Source: an uncultured Bacteroidota bacterium (GTDB taxonomy: Bacteria; Bacteroidota; Bacteroidia; Chitinophagales; Chitinophagaceae). Taken from it: a DNA stretch of 64,000 bases. The notes below the pieces were generated by a model that saw nothing but the letters and a program-made list of their open reading frames with translations, was not told the DNA's origin and did not search any database. The stretch spans positions 1 to 64,000 of the forward strand of contig CAISOH010000067.1 in assembly GCA_903887005.1 (NCBI GenBank), read 5' to 3'. The stretch's first letter is position 1, and the number at the start of each line of letters is the position of its first letter. Shown here one piece after another: positions 47,847-57,740 of the stretch. Made by a program: the position numbers and the translations under genes.

Positions 47847-50816
47847 GTGAGTGTAGGTGCTTATGAAAACATGGCTGTTAAAAGTAAAAATATCCCATCC
47901 GCTAAAGGCCAGGTAACCAGCCGGGTTGTTTCCCGTACCGCTAATGTCAAATTTGAGATTGGTTTTATGTTAGACGTTGTGTCCGACAAATACCGCATCG
48001 GATTTGAATTAGCGGTAGTGAAGGTGTTTGAAGCAAATGGCAAAAGGGTTTTTAAAAATCTGGACATGGCAGCAAAGGAAGCTAAACTACTGCTGGCGCA
48101 TTGCCCGGCTGATATATTCGGGCTGCTCCAAAGCATGGCCGATGGCGGCGTGTTGCAACATCTTGCAAACGATGGCTACAGCTACCTGCTTAATTACGCC
48201 GAGCCCTGGCCGCATTTCACCGATAATGCAAGACGATCCCTCAGGAAGTACTACGCCGGCCAGCTGACGTTATTATGGCCATGGCTGTGTCAGCAGAAAC
48301 ATACATACATTGTAAAAAGCAAAAATTTCATCCATTCCGAGATACATTCCGTCATCCTCGCTTCACAATTGCTGCAATTTGGCTTCAGGGTGGATGAAGA
48401 AAGAAGGAGCATTTTAATAAGGCTGCAAAAAAAGGTGGACGGCGCACTGCAGGCTTCAGAAAAACTGCGCATGCATGGCGGCTTTATTTTCGAGACAGAA
48501 GGCGCATTATACCTGCCCGATCATCTGCCGGACGCCGAAATTGTCAGGCAATTTGAAAAGGGGGACATGATCGTGCCGGTGCAGAACAAAGAGCGCGTCA
48601 TCAGAACTATTATCCCCCAACTGCTGCGTAACTATTATGTGGATGCTCCGGCTTCTTTGCTGGCCGAATCACTAATAGTAAAGCCGGTGCCGCAGGTGCT
48701 GTTCAAGGAAATGGACGAGAAGTTCCTGGTGCTGCAACCGCGGTTCGATTATAATGGAACAGTGGTAAATTTCGATAACGCTCCGGAGAATATTATACAA
48801 AAGTCAGCAGATGGCCGCTGGTGTGTCATTGAAAGGAACATGACACTCGAGAAAAAATTCTTCGACTCCCTGCGGCCACTGCATCCTCAGTTTCAGAAAC
48901 CAACACTCAGCCATTTTTTTTACCTGCTTTTTGAGCATACCACGCGTGGCAACTGGTTTACCGAAACTGTGTCTGGCCTGCTGGATGCTGATATACTGGT
49001 GCAGGGTGTGCAGGAGCTGAAAAAGCACCGGCACAATACCAACAAGGCTAAATGGAAAGTAAGCGCGGGCAGCGGCATAGACTGGTTCGATATGGAGGTC
49101 ATAGTGTCTTTCGGCGCGGAGATTATTCCTATACACGACATACGCCGCGCATTACTCAAAGGCCAGAATATCGTTACCTTGGGCGATGGCGCTTTCGGGA
49201 TGCTGCCCGATGAATTTCTGAAGCAATACGGGCCGCTGATAAAAATGGCGCGCGAGCAGGCGGATGGCAAACTACGCCTCAGCAAGCTGCTTTATACACT
49301 GCTCGGGGAACTGCCCGAACACGAAAGGAGCGAGGCGGTGACAAGAGAGATAAAACAAAAAAAACAGCAACTGGAGCGCATCGGAAGTATTGAGTCCGTT
49401 CAGCCGGGCAAGGAGATAAATGCACAGTTACGGCCTTACCAGGTGAGTGGCTTTCAGTGGTTCCATATGCTTGATGAACTGGGATGGGGCGGCTGCCTTG
49501 CCGATGATATGGGGCTTGGCAAAACCCTGCAGGCCATTACCTTTCTACAATACCTGCAGGGAAAATACAAAACTGCTACGCACCTGGTTATTTGCCCTAC
49601 ATCCCTCATCTATAACTGGGAAAGCGAACTGCAGAAATTTTGCCCTTCACTCCGGTACCATATTTATTATGGCGCAGGCAGAACGCTCACGGCAGAGCAC
49701 TTCCGGGAAAACGATGTCATCATCAGCAGTTACGGTGCTGTCAGGAACGATGTGGCAGAGTTGCGCCAGTTCGATTGGCATTATATTTTCCTCGACGAGA
49801 GCCAGGCGATAAAAAATCCGGACTCGCTCACTGCAGGTGCATTACAACTGCTCAAAAGCAGGAACAGGATGATACTAAGCGGTACGCCTGTTCAGAATAA
49901 CACCTTTGACCTTTTTGCCCAATTCAATTTTCTGAATCCCGGCTTGCTTGGTACACGTGATTTTTTCAAAAAAGAATTTGCCAACCCCATAGACAAAGAA
50001 AATGATACGCTGAAAAGTGCGCAGCTACGGAAGATGGTATATCCATTTCTGTTGCGCCGCACCAAGGGGCAGGTAGCCAAAGACCTGCCCGACAAAACCG
50101 AAACGGTTATATGGTGTACTATGGGCCGTGAGCAAATGGCCGTCTATGATCAGTACAAGAATACCGTTCGCCTGGCCCTGCTCGAAAAGATTGAGGAAGT
50201 GGGTATGGGCAAGGCAGGGATTGACGTACTGCAGGGACTGCTGCGCCTCCGGCAAATATGCGACAGTCCCGTATTGCTCAAAGACGATAAAATAAAAACG
50301 AAGAAAAGTGCAAAGATAGATGAACTGATGCGCGAGATAGAAGAGAATGCCGGTGGCCACAAAATGCTCATTTTCTCACAATTCACCGAAATGCTGCACC
50401 TGATAGAAGATCACCTGCGCCGCGAAGCGTTACCCTATACTTATCTGGATGGCAGCACCCCCGCTGAAAAGAGACAGGAAGCGGTGGAACGCTTCCAGGA
50501 AGACCCTGCAATCCGTGTATTCCTCATATCGCTTAAGGCAGGGGGAGTGGGGCTTAACCTCACCGCAGCAGATTACGTCTATATCGTTGACCCGTGGTGG
50601 AATCCCGCTGCCGAACAGCAGGCCATAGACCGCACTCACCGCATCGGCCAGGTCAATAAAGTATTTGCCTACAAAATGATTTGCAAAGACACCGTGGAAG
50701 AGAAAATACTTCAGCTACAGCAAAAGAAAAAACAACTCGCTTCTGACCTTATATCGGAAGATGCCGGCTTCATTAAGAAACTGACTAAGGATGATGTTGC
50801 CTTTTTGTTTAGTTAG
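47847..50816 (+). CDS. SNF2-family DEAD/DEAH-box helicase
   Basis: GGCLADDMGLGKTLQAITFL; FLDESQAIKNPDSLTAGALQLLKSRNRMILSGTPVQNN; FLISLKAGGVGLNLTAADYVYIVDPWWNPAAEQQAIDRTHRIGQ. Confidence 0.95.
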   Translation: MSVGAYENMAVKSKNIPSAKGQVTSRVVSRTANVKFEIGFMLDVVSDKYRIGFELAVVKVFEANGKRVFKNLDMAAKEAKLLLAHCPADIFGLLQSMADGGVLQHLANDGYSYLLNYAEPWPHFTDNARRSLRKYYAGQLTLLWPWLCQQKHTYIVKSKNFIHSEIHSVILASQLLQFGFRVDEERRSILIRLQKKVDGALQASEKLRMHGGFIFETEGALYLPDHLPDAEIVRQFEKGDMIVPVQNKERVIRTIIPQLLRNYYVDAPASLLAESLIVKPVPQVLFKEMDEKFLVLQPRFDYNGTVVNFDNAPENIIQKSADGRWCVIERNMTLEKKFFDSLRPLHPQFQKPTLSHFFYLLFEHTTRGNWFTETVSGLLDADILVQGVQELKKHRHNTNKAKWKVSAGSGIDWFDMEVIVSFGAEIIPIHDIRRALLKGQNIVTLGDGAFGMLPDEFLKQYGPLIKMAREQADGKLRLSKLLYTLLGELPEHERSEAVTREIKQKKQQLERIGSIESVQPGKEINAQLRPYQVSGFQWFHMLDELGWGGCLADDMGLGKTLQAITFLQYLQGKYKTATHLVICPTSLIYNWESELQKFCPSLRYHIYYGAGRTLTAEHFRENDVIISSYGAVRNDVAELRQFDWHYIFLDESQAIKNPDSLTAGALQLLKSRNRMILSGTPVQNNTFDLFAQFNFLNPGLLGTRDFFKKEFANPIDKENDTLKSAQLRKMVYPFLLRRTKGQVAKDLPDKTETVIWCTMGREQMAVYDQYKNTVRLALLEKIEEVGMGKAGIDVLQGLLRLRQICDSPVLLKDDKIKTKKSAKIDELMREIEENAGGHKMLIFSQFTEMLHLIEDHLRREALPYTYLDGSTPAEKRQEAVERFQEDPAIRVFLISLKAGGVGLNLTAADYVYIVDPWWNPAAEQQAIDRTHRIGQVNKVFAYKMICKDTVEEKILQLQQKKKQLASDLISEDAGFIKKLTKDDVAFLFS

Positions 50817-51112
50817 GTATAACGCGCTACTAAAATAACGTGAGTTCGGAGTTTTAATAATTGAAAATCAATTAGTTGCAACTCTCCATAACGTGTGTTT
50901 TTATATCACCCTTTCTGGGTTTTGCAATTTTTGAATTTCATTTTCTATAATAATGTCATCCCTATCGGGATTTTGCCCTTGTTGGTCGAATTTCAAACAG
51001 TAAACCGTCGAACTGTTAAAATAGACAATATCAAATATCAGCGCAATTTTCGGTAGTGTCTCAGTTTGAATGTTAACGAAATGTTAGAGTAAACAAATTA
51101 CCCCATAAAGCA

Positions 51113-51142
51113 AAAAAGCCTCCTGAGATCAGGAAGCTTTTT
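51113..51142. terminator. tRNA-associated terminator hairpin (region 2, distal)
   Basis: AAAAAGCcTCCTGAgaTCAGGAAGCTTTTT. Confidence 0.75.
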
Positions 51143-51153
51143 GTTTCAAAAAG

Positions 51154-51211
51154 TGGCTTCGTTGGGACTCGAACCCAAGACCCTCCCGCTAAAGAAGCGG
51201 GATGCTCTACC
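51154..51211 (-). pseudogene. tRNA-Lys(CTT)-like gene lacking its 5' acceptor and most of the D arm
   Basis: Minus strand ggtagagcatcccgcttctttagcgggagggtcttgggttcgagtcccaacgaagcca; upstream of ggtagagc the sequence is GIY-YIG coding. Confidence 0.85.
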
Positions 51212-51452
51212 CCTTCTCAATCAGGTTTTCAATGTAAATGCGGGATTTCCTTTTCTTTATCTCACTTTCTCTTCTTTTCGCTTCCTGTAAAGAATTAAAT
51301 TGCTCTGTGTATTTTAATACCCATGGAATTCCGGTAGATGTAAAAGTAGAATGGCCAATATTATGCTCATACAATCTTCTTTCGAGATTAGTACATGCTC
51401 CAACATAATACTTATTCACTTTTTCAGAGTAAATGATATACACAAATGCCAT
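51207..51452 (-). CDS. GIY-YIG nuclease family protein, copy 2
   Basis: MAFVYIIYSEKVNKYYVGACTNLERRLYEHNIGHSTFTSTGIPWVLKYTEQFNSLQEAKRRESEIKKRKSRIYIENLIEKG. Confidence 0.92.
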   Translation of the reverse strand: MAFVYIIYSEKVNKYYVGACTNLERRLYEHNIGHSTFTSTGIPWVLKYTEQFNSLQEAKRRESEIKKRKSRIYIENLIEKG

Positions 51453-51457
51453 AAAAC

Positions 51458-51489
51458 AAAAATGCCCCCTAAAGATAGGAAGCATTTTT
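51458..51489. terminator. Terminator-like hairpin after tRNA-Lys(TTT)
   Basis: AAAAATGC...GCATTTTT. Confidence 0.7.
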
Positions 51490-51501
51490 TGTTTTCAAAA
51501 G

Positions 51502-51574
51502 TGGCTTCGTTGGGACTCGAACCCAAGACCCATACATTAAAAGTGTATTGCTCTACCAACTGAGCTACGAAACC
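51502..51574 (-). tRNA. tRNA-Lys(TTT)
   Basis: Cloverleaf: acceptor GGTTTCG/CGAAGCC, D-loop AGTTGGTAGA, anticodon loop CTTTTAA, T arm TTGGG-TTCGAGT-CCCAA. Confidence 0.95.
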
Positions 51575-51607
51575 ATAAAAAAAGAACTGTTATACTAAAA
51601 CTATTTT

Positions 51608-51672
51608 GACTCGAACCCAAAAGACCCTCCCGCTAAAGAAGCGGGATACTCTACCAACTGAGCTACGAAACC
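51608..51672 (-). pseudogene. 3'-truncated tRNA-Lys(CTT)-like copy
   Basis: ggtttcgtagctcagttggtagagtatcccgcttctttagcgggagggtcttttgggttcgagtc then unrelated aaaatag; no CCCAA or 3' acceptor strand. Confidence 0.85.
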
Positions 51673-51704
51673 ATAAAAAAAGAACTGCATTACTAAATTA
51701 TTTT

Positions 51705-51767
51705 GACTCGAACCCAAGACCCTCCCGCTAAAGAAGCGGGATGCTCTACCAACTGAGCTACAAAACC
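51705..51767 (-). pseudogene. 3'-truncated tRNA-Lys(CTT)-like copy
   Basis: ggttttgtagctcagttggtagagcatcccgcttctttagcgggagggtcttgggttcgagtc then aaaataat; same breakpoint as 51608..51672. Confidence 0.85.
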
Positions 51768-52004
51768 ATAAAATAAGAACTAAATATTTCCATCCACTTC
51801 CGTGTTTGGGAGTGCAAAGATACGCATCTATGGTTTTCCACAAAATCTTTTTAAAATAAAGTTGCCCAGACCTCTGAAAACCTTTACAGGCAATCATTTT
51901 AAAATATTTAAATAACTTAATTATCATGCAAAACCAAACTAATTAGCCTATAAAGGCAAAAGTTATTTACAGTCCATCTCTCTTTAGGGCGGGGGTGGCG
52001 GGGT

Positions 52005-54431
52005 TTAAAAATTAAACAGCACTTTTACGTTCAGCAGCCTTGATGTGAGCCTGTTGGGCACTGCAAAGGTATTCTGTGTTGTCCAGTCTTCTATCCATGT
52101 ATAGGAGAGGGTATTCTGGATACTTAACAGGTTAAATACTTCCAGGCTGGCCCATATACTTTTTATATTATTAAAGAAACTGTGCGCAGGATGCTCTTTC
52201 CGGGTTACATCAAGCAGCAGGGCGGAGAAACCTATATCCACCCGCTTGTAATCGGGCAGGCGGAGTATATCCTGGTAAAGATGGCCTATGGGCGGGCCTA
52301 CCGGCAGTCCGGTAGCATATACTGCATTTATATGCACTTTGAAATTTTTGTTGCGGGGCAGATAATCTTCAAAATACATACCGAGCGTAAACCGCTGGTC
52401 AGACGGCAGCGGAAAATAATTATTATAACCCGGATAGACTGCGCTGTCAGTTATCTTTTGTTCTGCCTTCATCACACCTATGCTGATAAAGGAAGTAGCG
52501 TCCTTTACAAGGTCGCCATACAGCCGCAATTCTCCGCCATATACATAACCTTTCGCGTCATTCTTGCCGGTGTACCTGATACGCACATTGTCATACATAT
52601 ATGGGTCAAGGTCCCATAGGTTTTTATAGTAGGTTTCCGCTTTGATCTTGAATGGCCGGTTTAACATTTTGAAATTATAGTCGGCGCCCAATACCACATG
52701 ATAGGATTTTTGCGCTTTCAGCGCTTTATTCACACCGCCTTCCAGGTCGCGCATTTCACGGTAAAAAGGCGGCTGGGCGTATAGCCCGGTAGAAAAAGAA
52801 AACACAATATCCTTTTTCCAGTAAGGCTTGTAAGCCAACTGTGCACGCGGACTGATAATAAATTCCTGGTTGAGATCGCTGTAATTAAAACGTACTCCTG
52901 CAACGGCGGTAATCCTGTTTGCAGAATCAAAATGTATATTATCCTGCACAAAACCGCTCATCCGCACATAATTAAAGCTGGTTGCGGAATTAAAGAAGTA
53001 AGCCATATTCAGGACTGTTGGATTATAGGGCTGAGTAAATGCCGCCGAATCCCTGCGCTCCCATTGATGCAGGTCATCAGTGATATTAGTAACGGTACCG
53101 TTTGCGCCAAACTGGATAAAATTCTTCTTCATGTCATAGGATCCCCGGAAACCAACATCACCGACATTTACATTCAGATAATTACGGGCGTAGTCCTGTA
53201 TGCCGCCCGTTCCGAGATACGTTTTTATCTGCCCGAAATCTTTTTTGCTTTGATCTGTCTGCAACTCGCCAAAAAGATACTGTCCGTTTATATCATAAGT
53301 TTCGTATTCATTGGTTTGAAAACCGGATGCGAGGAATTTTATTTTAAAGCGGGAAGAATCGGGGTGATAGGTGGCTGATATACCTGCAAAGCGCGAATCG
53401 AACTGGTCAAATTCACTGCCGTCATAAAAAACATCCAGTTGATATGCCTGGTTCAATACGCCAAAACTTGACACCTGCGATTGTGGGAAAAATGTGAACC
53501 GGTTGCGTGCGTAATTGCCTATCACTTCCATTTCCCATTTACTGTTGAAACGATAGTTGATAAGCCCCTGTATATCTGTGAAGGAAGGATTGTAAACGCC
53601 CTTGGTAGGCTGGGATTGAAGCAAATATTGATTGCTCTTCTGCCGCGCCCCAATGAGGTAAGTGAGTTTTTGGTTTTTAGATGCCCCCTCCAGGTGCATG
53701 CTGGCCCCAAGCAGGCTCGCAGTTACCGAACCGGCAAATTGCGTTGGCCGTTTATAAGCCACATCCAGCACGCTGCTCATCTTATCGCCATACTTTGACT
53801 GGAAACCACCTACCGAGAAATTAATATTAGATACCAGGTCAGGATTGATAAAACTCAAGCCCTCCTGCTGCCCTGCGCGAACCAGGAACGGCCTGTAAAT
53901 TTCAAAGTCATTTACATATACCAGGTTCTCGTCATAGCTGCCACCACGCACACTGTATTGGGCGGTCAATTCATCATGAGATCCAACAGCCAGCTTAATC
54001 AAACCTTCCACCCCGCCAATTGTACTCGGCATATAATCCACCTTACTTATGTCCAGATAAACATTGCCGGCCTCAGTCCTTTTACGTTCGCTTGTTTTGG
54101 TAAATGCCTTTAATTCATTTGCATTTTCTTTCAGGGTTATATCAATAGTCCGTGTTTCACCAGCCGCAAGCGATAAGTGCCTTGTCTGCATCAGGTAGCC
54201 GGCATATCCAAATACTATTGTCAGATTCTTGTCTGCCGTTACTTCCAGGGTATAAAAGCCTTTAGTATTAGTATAAGTACCTATACCGGTTACATTGTCT
54301 GCCACTACAGCCTGCTCCAAAGCCTTGCCCTTCTCATCACGCACAATGCCGGTGATAGTAGCCCGTTGTGCATAAGCGCACACCAGTGAAAACAATAAAG
54401 TTATAGAAAGAATTACCCGCTTTGGAAGCAT
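52005..54431 (-). CDS. TonB-dependent receptor with carboxypeptidase-like regulatory domain
   Basis: ATITGIVRDEKGKALEQAVVADNVTGIGTYTNTKGFYTLEV; plug YSVRGGSYDENLVYVNDFEIYRPF. Confidence 0.9.
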   Translation of the reverse strand: MLPKRVILSITLLFSLVCAYAQRATITGIVRDEKGKALEQAVVADNVTGIGTYTNTKGFYTLEVTADKNLTIVFGYAGYLMQTRHLSLAAGETRTIDITLKENANELKAFTKTSERKRTEAGNVYLDISKVDYMPSTIGGVEGLIKLAVGSHDELTAQYSVRGGSYDENLVYVNDFEIYRPFLVRAGQQEGLSFINPDLVSNINFSVGGFQSKYGDKMSSVLDVAYKRPTQFAGSVTASLLGASMHLEGASKNQKLTYLIGARQKSNQYLLQSQPTKGVYNPSFTDIQGLINYRFNSKWEMEVIGNYARNRFTFFPQSQVSSFGVLNQAYQLDVFYDGSEFDQFDSRFAGISATYHPDSSRFKIKFLASGFQTNEYETYDINGQYLFGELQTDQSKKDFGQIKTYLGTGGIQDYARNYLNVNVGDVGFRGSYDMKKNFIQFGANGTVTNITDDLHQWERRDSAAFTQPYNPTVLNMAYFFNSATSFNYVRMSGFVQDNIHFDSANRITAVAGVRFNYSDLNQEFIISPRAQLAYKPYWKKDIVFSFSTGLYAQPPFYREMRDLEGGVNKALKAQKSYHVVLGADYNFKMLNRPFKIKAETYYKNLWDLDPYMYDNVRIRYTGKNDAKGYVYGGELRLYGDLVKDATSFISIGVMKAEQKITDSAVYPGYNNYFPLPSDQRFTLGMYFEDYLPRNKNFKVHINAVYATGLPVGPPIGHLYQDILRLPDYKRVDIGFSALLLDVTRKEHPAHSFFNNIKSIWASLEVFNLLSIQNTLSYTWIEDWTTQNTFAVPNRLTSRLLNVKVLFNF

Positions 54432-54460
54432 ATTATGACTTAAACGTAATGAATGTAACT

Positions 54461-55114
54461 TTATTTCCCAACCCCCTTTAATCTTTTTATCGTATCCTTC
54501 GGATCTGGCGAAGAAAATACAGTATTCCCTGCAACAAGCACATCAGCCCCTGCAGCTATAATTTCTGCGGCATTTTCAAGAGTAACGCCACCATCTATTT
54601 CTATCAGCGTATTGCTTCCGGCTTTGGTTATCAGGTCTTTTGCCTGGCGTATTTTGTTATAAGTGAGCGGTAAAAATTTTTGTCCGCCGAAGCCCGGATT
54701 AATACTCATTACCAGCAGCAGGTCTATTTCATGTATGAAATCCCTCACCATTTCAACCGGTGTGTGCGGGTTGATCGCCAGGCCAGCCTTCATACCCAGC
54801 GTTCTTATAGCTGTTAGTGTACGATGGATGTGGTAACCTGTTTCGTAATGCACAGTCACATAATCAGCGCCTGCATTTTTAAATTCCACCAGGTAGCGCT
54901 CCGGATCCTCCACCATCAGGTGCACATCGAAGGTTTTCTTTGCCCGCTTTTTCATCTGGGCAATAATGGGCATACCATAACTGATATTCGGCACAAAGCG
55001 GCCATCCATTACATCCAGGTGAAACCAGTCGGCCTCACTTTCATTTATCATATCTATTTCCGCTCCCAGTTTCATGAAATCAGCGGAAAGCATTGATGGC
55101 GCTATTATTGGCAT
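54461..55114 (-). CDS. rpe: Ribulose-phosphate 3-epimerase
   Basis: IIAPSMLSADFMKLGAEIDMINESEADWFHLDVMDGRFVPNISYG; MSINPGFGGQKFLP; EIDGGV. Confidence 0.95.
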   Translation of the reverse strand: MPIIAPSMLSADFMKLGAEIDMINESEADWFHLDVMDGRFVPNISYGMPIIAQMKKRAKKTFDVHLMVEDPERYLVEFKNAGADYVTVHYETGYHIHRTLTAIRTLGMKAGLAINPHTPVEMVRDFIHEIDLLLVMSINPGFGGQKFLPLTYNKIRQAKDLITKAGSNTLIEIDGGVTLENAAEIIAAGADVLVAGNTVFSSPDPKDTIKRLKGVGK

Positions 55115-55124
55115 GTTTTTTAAA

Positions 55125-55152
55125 TTCAAAAGTTAAAATTCAAAATTCAAAA
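55125..55152. repeat. Heptanucleotide array (TTCAAAA/GTTAAAA) x4 upstream of rpe
   Basis: ttcaaaa gttaaaa ttcaaaa ttcaaaa, about 11 nt before ATG 55114 (minus strand). Confidence 0.9.
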
Positions 55153-55202
55153 GTGTATTTCCTGATTGTAATCCTGAGCGTGCCGAAGGGCCAGTCAAAA
55201 TA

Positions 55203-56225
55203 TTACTTCCTTCCTTTAATCCGCTTTAGCGCTTCCTTGGGGCTGCTGTAACTGCTGTCTAAGGATACCGCCATATTATAATCAGTAACCGCGTTTTTTA
55301 TACTGTCCATCATTTCGCTGCACAAGCCCCGGTTGTAATATGCCGCAGGGTTTGTCGGGTCTATTTTCGTTACAATGTTATATTGCCGCCATGCCTTTTG
55401 CACCGAGTCTTCCTGCATGAGTATGTAACCCATATTAAAGTATGCATCCGCAAAATGGGTGGATTTAAGAATACACTTTTTATATTCTTCCTTAGCTGCC
55501 GCAAAGTCTTTTTTATCCTGGTAATATACACCTTTCGCAAAAATGGGGAAAATATCCGTGGAATCCATTTTATAGGCATTGTCAAGATACCGCAGCGATA
55601 CAGGGTCTTTTTTGGCGCTGTACATCAGCCCGAGCTGCACCACTGCTTCCCGATAATCAGGTGATTCCTGCACCGATGTCAGGAAGTTGGATATGGCTTT
55701 CGCAGTATCCCTCATATCCTTGTACACCATGCCTTTCAGAAAGTATGCCTCCGGATTATGCACATCCTTCATCAGCACAATATTTATCTCCTGGAAAGCC
55801 TTTTGATAGTTCTTTATGTACAAAAACAGCTTGGCCATTTTCAGGTGCGCCTTGCGGTCAGTAGGGTTTTTCGCTACGGCCTTTTGTATCCATTCCACCG
55901 AGCCGCTGATGTCTTTGTTTTCAAACAGCAGGTCGCCCACAGCGCTGTAATATTCAGCCCTGCCTGTATCTAATGAGGCCGCCATTTTGTAATCCTTTAT
56001 TGCCAGTGTGTCCAGCTGCATTTTATGCAGCATAGTTCCCCTTTCAAAATACAAACCTGCATCCTTAGGTGAATTACTGATTTGCTCCGTAATATTTTTC
56101 AGCTTAGGGTCGCTTTGAAAAACAGGGTCAGTAACAGCAGCCGTATTTTTCACTGTATTATTTTTGCAGCCAATAAAAAGCATTATCCCTAATACAAGCG
56201 GGAAATACTTTATCCATATTTTCAT
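55203..56225 (-). CDS. Tetratricopeptide repeat lipoprotein
   Basis: GIMLFIGCKN lipobox and multiple TPR units. Confidence 0.85.
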   Translation of the reverse strand: MKIWIKYFPLVLGIMLFIGCKNNTVKNTAAVTDPVFQSDPKLKNITEQISNSPKDAGLYFERGTMLHKMQLDTLAIKDYKMAASLDTGRAEYYSAVGDLLFENKDISGSVEWIQKAVAKNPTDRKAHLKMAKLFLYIKNYQKAFQEINIVLMKDVHNPEAYFLKGMVYKDMRDTAKAISNFLTSVQESPDYREAVVQLGLMYSAKKDPVSLRYLDNAYKMDSTDIFPIFAKGVYYQDKKDFAAAKEEYKKCILKSTHFADAYFNMGYILMQEDSVQKAWRQYNIVTKIDPTNPAAYYNRGLCSEMMDSIKNAVTDYNMAVSLDSSYSSPKEALKRIKGRK

Positions 56226-56606
56226 TCCGCAAACTTATTAAAAACTACACTGAAAAACGGGAATAAGTTAACGGCACATATATGATTAATTTTATTTAAT
56301 TTAATAATTTTTGTGCCATGTCTTCATTGCTTCTGCTATATTTCAGAAACGGGCACCGTTCAGCAACAGGATTACTTTCGGGCCCAATCAAAATCCCAGG
56401 GATAAGTACTAACTCATTACGAGGCTTAAATCCAGTAATAGAAAACAGGACTTCGTACTGCAAAAATGCACCGTACTTCAAAAAAATCCAACTCTCAGCT
56501 CTCTGCCCCCGTCATTCGCCATGCCATATTTCAGGATTGATAGCTATCCGTTTAAGTATTTCAATGGACATAAAAATGTTTGTTTACAAAATTTAAACAG
56601 CACACT

Positions 56607-57740
56607 CTACTTCCCAAATACAGCTTCCATCATCACCTTAGTAAAAGTATCCCAGGTATATTTCTTCTTTTCGTTAAGGATATTTTGGTGCAGGTCTGTG
56701 ATAGAGTTTGGCTGGTAAAATTTAAGAATAGCATCTGCGATAGATTTAGGATTGGGTTCGGCCACAAATCCCACTTTGCCATCTGGCACAACTTCTGCCA
56801 GCCCGCCCACATTGGTAACTACCATTGGTTTTTCAAAGTGGAAAGCGATTTGTGTAATACCGCTTTGCGTAGCGTGCTTGTATGGCTGCACCACCACATC
56901 TGCTGCGCTGAAATAATAGCGCACCTCGCTGTTGGGAATAAAGTCTGTTTTTAAATGGACTACTTTTTGCAGTTGGTGCTTTTCAATAATGCGGTTATTA
57001 TTAGCTTCTACGTCTTTATTATAGTATTCCCCTGCCGCTATCAGCTCTATACCCGCCTTCCTTATGCGTTCATCGGCCATTGCTTCCAGCAGCAGATCTA
57101 GGCCCTTGTATTCCCGTATGAAGCCAAAGAAGAGCATGTATTTTTTACTGGCGTCGAGTTGCAGTTTAGTGCAGGCTTCCTGCTTGCTCACGGCTTCATT
57201 ATAGCTGTCATAAATAGGGTGGGGGGTAAAGCAGGATGGTTTATCTGTAAAGGTTTTTACATCCTTCAATACATCCTTGCTCATGGTTACAAATGCATCC
57301 ACGGCCTTGATGAAATATTTGGTGAACTGAGCATCACCAGGCCGCTTCTCGTGCGGTATTATGTTATCAACTATGCAGAGTACACGGGTATGTTTATTCT
57401 TTTTTGCCTGCCGGAGTATGGTGCCAAAGGCCGGTCCCATAAAAGGCAGCCAGTATTTTACTATGATAAGGTCGTATTTCTCCTTGTTCATCGTTGTACC
57501 AACTTTCAGCCAGTTGAGCGGATTAACCGAATTGACAAATGTGCGTATGGTTAAACCCGCAGGTGAAGGTTCATCAGTGAATTGAGTTTTCCCCGGAAAT
57601 AAAAAAGAAGGGTATTGCAGGGAGAATGAGTAGATAACTACCTCATGCCCCTGTTCCTGCAATTGGTATGCAAGCCGTTCATTAAATGCGGCAAGCCCGC
57701 CACGCAATGGGTGCGCCGAACCAAGGATACCGATTTTCAT
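56607..57740 (-). CDS. Glycosyltransferase family 4-like protein
   Basis: GSAHPLRGGLAAFNERLAYQLQEQGHEVVIYS; LFFGFIREYKGLDLLLEAM; HATQSGITQIAFHFEKPMVVTNVGGLAEVV. Confidence 0.9.
   Translation of the reverse strand: MKIGILGSAHPLRGGLAAFNERLAYQLQEQGHEVVIYSFSLQYPSFLFPGKTQFTDEPSPAGLTIRTFVNSVNPLNWLKVGTTMNKEKYDLIIVKYWLPFMGPAFGTILRQAKKNKHTRVLCIVDNIIPHEKRPGDAQFTKYFIKAVDAFVTMSKDVLKDVKTFTDKPSCFTPHPIYDSYNEAVSKQEACTKLQLDASKKYMLFFGFIREYKGLDLLLEAMADERIRKAGIELIAAGEYYNKDVEANNNRIIEKHQLQKVVHLKTDFIPNSEVRYYFSAADVVVQPYKHATQSGITQIAFHFEKPMVVTNVGGLAEVVPDGKVGFVAEPNPKSIADAILKFYQPNSITDLHQNILNEKKKYTWDTFTKVMMEAVFGK

Noticed and set aside
51608-51767. Two extra functional tRNA-Lys(CTT) genes
   Set aside because: Both lack the T-stem 3' strand and the acceptor 3' strand, so no cloverleaf can form.
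51601-51927. 108-aa minus-strand ORF (...FCSSVGRASRFFSGRVLGSS...)
   Set aside because: Its second half is a translation of the tRNA-Lys-like copies; not a protein gene.
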